64,000 nucleotides of DNA from NCBI GenBank assembly GCA_002104895.1, contig MCFG01000028.1, positions 76,001 through 140,000 of the forward strand, read 5' to 3'. The translations under genes were made by a program, and so were the position numbers. This document shows, piece after piece, positions 59,696 to 64,000 of the stretch (positions are counted from its first letter, which is position 1; every line of letters starts with the position of its first letter). The DNA comes from Anaeromyces robustus. Taxonomy: Eukaryota > Neocallimastigomycota > Neocallimastigomycetes > Neocallimastigales > Neocallimastigaceae. Below the pieces are notes generated by a model. It ran no database searches. It saw only the letters and a program-made list of their open reading frames with translations, and was not told the DNA's origin.

Positions 59696-60641
59696 AAAAA
59701 AAATATTTTTAAGCCTTTTTTTAGTAATATTTTTATTTAATTTATTATAAAACAAATTATTTTACCATTTTACTACTCATTAATATGAAACAATAAAATA
59801 TATAAAAAACATTATATAGTTTAACTGTTTAATAATAATATTCTTATTTTTATTTATTATATAAACTTATCATTATTATTTATAAAAACTATCAATTAAT
59901 AATATTTTATAATTAATATAATTAATCCTTTATATTATTATTATTTTCTATTATTACTATTATCATTATTATAATTATTATTATTTATTATTATTTATTA
60001 TTATCATTATTATTATTTATTATTTATAATTATTGTTATAATTAAATTTTTTTTTTTGAGTATATTTATAATTAAAAATAAAATTAAATTAAATAATATA
60101 TGTACATACATTTTATTATAATTAAAATTATATTTGATTAATATATTTTAATACTATTATAATATAAAATTAACATATTATTTAATATATGTTAATATTT
60201 AGGGATATTGGTATAAAACAAATAGAAAAATTAGAAAGTGTTACATTATGTTACATTATTATGATATAAAAAATTATATCATAAATATAAAATATATTAT
60301 ATATTAATATATCATTATATATAATAAGTCTAATATTACTTTATATTATTATTATATATGTCTTTATAAATAATAGATGAATTAGTATATTAAAATAAAT
60401 AAATAAAAAAAAAAAAAAACTAATACAAAATGAATCTAAATGATATTAATTTAATATTTTTAACTATATAAAAAGTTGTTATAAAGTACAATATATATGA
60501 ATATAATACAATATAATATAATATATAAATAATTATATTAATTATAGTAGAATAAAATAAAATAATAAAAAAAAAAATTGTATTTATATTTTAGGGATAG
60601 TATTTGATTTATGACATAAACTACAAGAAAATACAAAAAAC

Positions 60642-60676
<35 letters not shown>

Positions 60677-63600
60677 GTGTTAATAATCTTAAATAGGAAA
60701 TATTATTATTTTGATTATTTTGATTCATTGACATATTTTAACTTTTAACTATTTTATAATTATAAATAAAAATAAAAATAAAAATAAAAATAATAATAGA
60801 ATATATGATATATGAATATGAAAGGAAGAATAAATAATAAATCATAAAATAAAGAAAATTGATGATGATAAAAATAATAATAATAATAAAAATAAGATTA
60901 TCTCTAATAAAATAATCTATAATTCATCAAAATTGTTAAACAATATAATTTGTAAAATATATAAAAAATAACTTTTTTTTAAAAAAAAAAAAATTCGAAG
61001 AATTCTATATTTAATATGTTAACATAAAAGTTCATCATTAATTATTATTTATAACCATTTAAGGAAATTGAAAGACAAATAAATTAAAAAATTTAAATTA
61101 AAAAAGAATGAAATTAATTAATATAAAATTTTTTTTTTCTTTTAGAATTTCAGTTTACTATGAAAGAAATAAATAATAAAAAAAAAATTTTTTTTAATAA
61201 TAATATATAAATATTAATATCTAAATAATTAAAATATTTAATCAATTTATTATTAAAATATTTAATAATAAATAATAAATAATTAAAATAAAAAAATAAC
61301 AATAATAAATAATTAAATAATAAATAATTAAATAATAATAAATAATTAAATAATAATAAATAATTAAATAATAATTAATAATAGTAAATAATAAATAATT
61401 AAAAAAAAAAGAATAAAGTAAAATTACTTGAAATTAAATATTTAATTATTTAATTATTTATTATTAACAATCTTTAACAATTTAATAATAATTAATTAAT
61501 TATAATTAAATAAAAATAATAAATAATAAATAATAAATAATAATAAAACGTTTATCAGTGATAATTATAATATACAATTTATTTAATTTTTTTTCTTTTA
61601 TTATTATTTTTATTATTATTTTAATTATCTTTTTTTTTTTAAAAAAAAATAGTGTAAAATAATTAACAAAAAAATTTTTTAATTATTTGTAACATATTTT
61701 TTTTATTTATCAACATTTTATTTATTTAATAACACAGTATTTATATGTATTAATATATCATATAATATGTAATAATATTTCATATCATTTAATATTTATA
61801 TGCTTAAAATACTTTTTTTTTTACCAATATTTATTTTTATTTATTTCTATTTATTCTTATTATAAGTTGTTGTTGTTGATGTTGTTTTTTATTATCTTTT
61901 TAATAGAATAAATTGTATAATTGTCTTTTACCTAATAAATAATAGTATATATATATATTTTTTAACAATGATAAAAAAAAATAATAAATATTTATTATTA
62001 ATAAAATAACAAAATATTTGTTTATTTTTTTTTTCTTACAATATATGACATTTAAACAACTATTGTCTAAGTTATTTAATTTTCTATTATAATCATTTAT
62101 ATATAACAGACTATTTTTTCTTTATATTAAATATATTATTTATTTTATTGTTTTTTATTATTTTATTTTAAACATATTATATCATTCATTAATATATTAA
62201 TAAATTAGCCACTATATTATAAAATAGGATTATCATTATTTAAAGATGACACAAAAAAAATATATATAAAAAAAATTTTTTTTTATACAATATAATAAAT
62301 AGAAAGAAAGAAAAAAAAAAGGAAATAGAAACTTAATATAATATTGAATAATACAATTCAATATAATTTAATTATATTTAAATATATAAGTGTGATATAT
62401 ATTGTTATTAGTTTTGATATATAATAAAATATATATTATTCAAAAAAAAAAAAAGTAATTAAATTTTTTTTAATTATTATTATATTTAATTACTATTAAT
62501 TATAGTTACACATAAATGTAACAATTTTTTTATGAATTTAATTAAATATATTTTAATATTTTTATAATATTTTTTTTTTATATTTTATACTCTATATATG
62601 TATAATTAAAAATTATCCATATAGAAAAATGATTTTAATTTAATATGCTACTTTCTATATTAGGAAAATATTAAGTTTTATATCTATTTAATATTATTTA
62701 TTTTAGAATTTCAAAATAAAAAGTATTCAAATATATTAAAAAAAAAATAAATATTTAATAATTTTAATTTTTAATTTATTTTATTAAATAAATAATAATA
62801 AATAAAAAATTGCCAATAAATACATCACTTTTAATAGTTATTATATTCATTACACTGTAGTATATTTTAATCATATATTATTTAATTATATAAATCAATT
62901 GAAATAATTAAATATTAATATAAAAAAAATTTTTTTTTTGTTGAATTTAATTTATATAATTAATATTAATTCTTAAACTTTAAATAATTTTAATTAGTAA
63001 AAAATTTTTAAAATGAAACTAATCCAATCAATATTTTAGAGATATTCATATCCAATCAAAATTGTATACACGTGGTTTATACTATTACTTTTAATAATTT
63101 TTTATATAGTATTTCGAAAAAAAAAATAGATTGTAAAAAAAAAAAAAATAGGGAAAATTTTTCGGTATATCATTCTATACTTGATTATTATTAAATAAAT
63201 AAAATATGATGATTAATTATTAATAATTAATTTGTATTAACATTACATAATAAATAATAACGGTAAAAATAAATATATAATATAAAAAAATTGGCTTTTT
63301 ATTTATAACATAAACATTAAATCTTAATCTTTACTAAATATTTTAAAATATTATATATTTTTTGAAAGCCATATAATAAAAATATCTTTTTTTTTCGAAA
63401 AACATTTATAATTATAAATATTTATTTATTTATTTATGTATTTATTTTATTAATATTTATACATGTCATTTTTAATTATATATTTTTAATTAATTAATTA
63501 AATTTTGTACATTTATTTTTGAAAAAAAAAGCAATAAAAAAATATTTGATTTATATAGAAACTTTATTATATGTTATGAAGAAAATTAATTATATTTTTT

Positions 63601-64000
63601 ATTTATTTAGATAATAATGAATTCTTTATTTATTTATTTATTTTATAATATATTTATTTATTTAATTTAATATTCAATTATTTATTTATTTTATTTATTT
63701 ATTTATTTTATTAATTTATTTAATTTATTTAATTTATATAGGTATTTATTATTTATTATTTATTAATTTTTTATTTATTTATTTATTTATTTATTAATTT
63801 ATTTATGAAAAAATTTATTATGTGATGTGACATCTAAATAATAAAATAAAATAAAAAGAGAAAAAAATTATATAATAATAAAGAAAAAAAAATATAAAAT
63901 AAAATAATTAAATTAAATTATTTTTTTTAATTATATTATTTATTAAAATTGATTTTTACCATATATTAAAATATTTTAATTATTAGTTATTTTATTTAAT

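Larger units (their letters stand above)
51817..64000. other. 12-kb gene-free AT-rich region
   Basis: No gene, tRNA or rRNA can be supported in either strand across this stretch. It contains A/T homopolymers, TAAT/ATTT-type simple repeats, a 42-bp tandem repeat (56661-56770), a small set of hairpins, and a few islands of higher complexity (about 55270-55300, 55655-55745, 59621-59695, 63010-63085). It begins at the start codon of the homeobox gene, so its left part should include that gene's promoter and 5' UTR. Exons of a very small or highly divergent gene could be missed by eye. Confidence 0.6.

Noticed and set aside
63021-63061. Two TCCAATCAA sequences as CCAAT boxes of a promoter
   Set aside because: They are 28 bases apart and suggestive, but no start codon or gene follows within the window, so they are not called.

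Overview
The window reads as nuclear DNA of an anaerobic gut fungus (Neocallimastigomycota). Three lines of evidence support this. Non-coding DNA is extremely AT-rich and full of homopolymers and microsatellites. Genes are broken by short GT-AG introns that are themselves almost pure A/T. One gene encodes a GH48 cellulase-family protein ending in three cysteine-rich fungal dockerin modules of the kind seen in cellulosomes of these fungi. I assembled gene models by hand from reading frames, splice sites and intron phase; in each complete model the exon lengths sum to a whole number of codons.

Layout, left to right. The 3' part of YKT6 (prenylated SNARE, +) runs off the left edge. It converges on an eight-exon GH48-dockerin gene (-, 2241-5850). 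Next come a divergent GM130/Bug1-like golgin of about 2200 aa (+, 7425-14896), a haspin-like kinase-fold protein with degenerate catalytic residues and a C-terminal CAAX box (+, 16884-20525) and a seven-bladed WD40 protein (+, 21378-23422). The last of these converges on a leucine-rich-repeat membrane protein with a huge Asn-rich cytoplasmic tail (-, 24445-30044), whose frame is broken at an A8 run. Then follow an intronless SMI1/KNR4 (SUKH) protein (-, 33542-34003), adenosine kinase (-, 35134-36345) divergent from SF3B6 (+, 38426-39909), the ribosome-biogenesis gene NOC4 (-, 41061-44838), a 5'-truncated LINE with target-site duplications (45633-47438) and a homeodomain/AT-hook transcription factor (-, 48503-51816). 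The last 12 kb (51817-64000) hold no gene I can support.

The genes do not form a pathway. Housekeeping functions (vesicle fusion, Golgi structure, purine salvage, splicing, ribosome assembly) are interleaved with lineage-specific genes (cellulosome component, LRR receptor-like protein, SUKH protein). The most unusual items are: the GH48 protein lacking the family's proton-donor Glu; the prenylation-motif haspin-like pseudokinase; the YKT6 intron that separates the stop codon from the CAAX box and whose retention would encode a hydrophobic tail; the A8 frameshift in the LRR receptor; and the gene-free 12 kb upstream of the homeobox gene, which contains a 42-bp tandem repeat.
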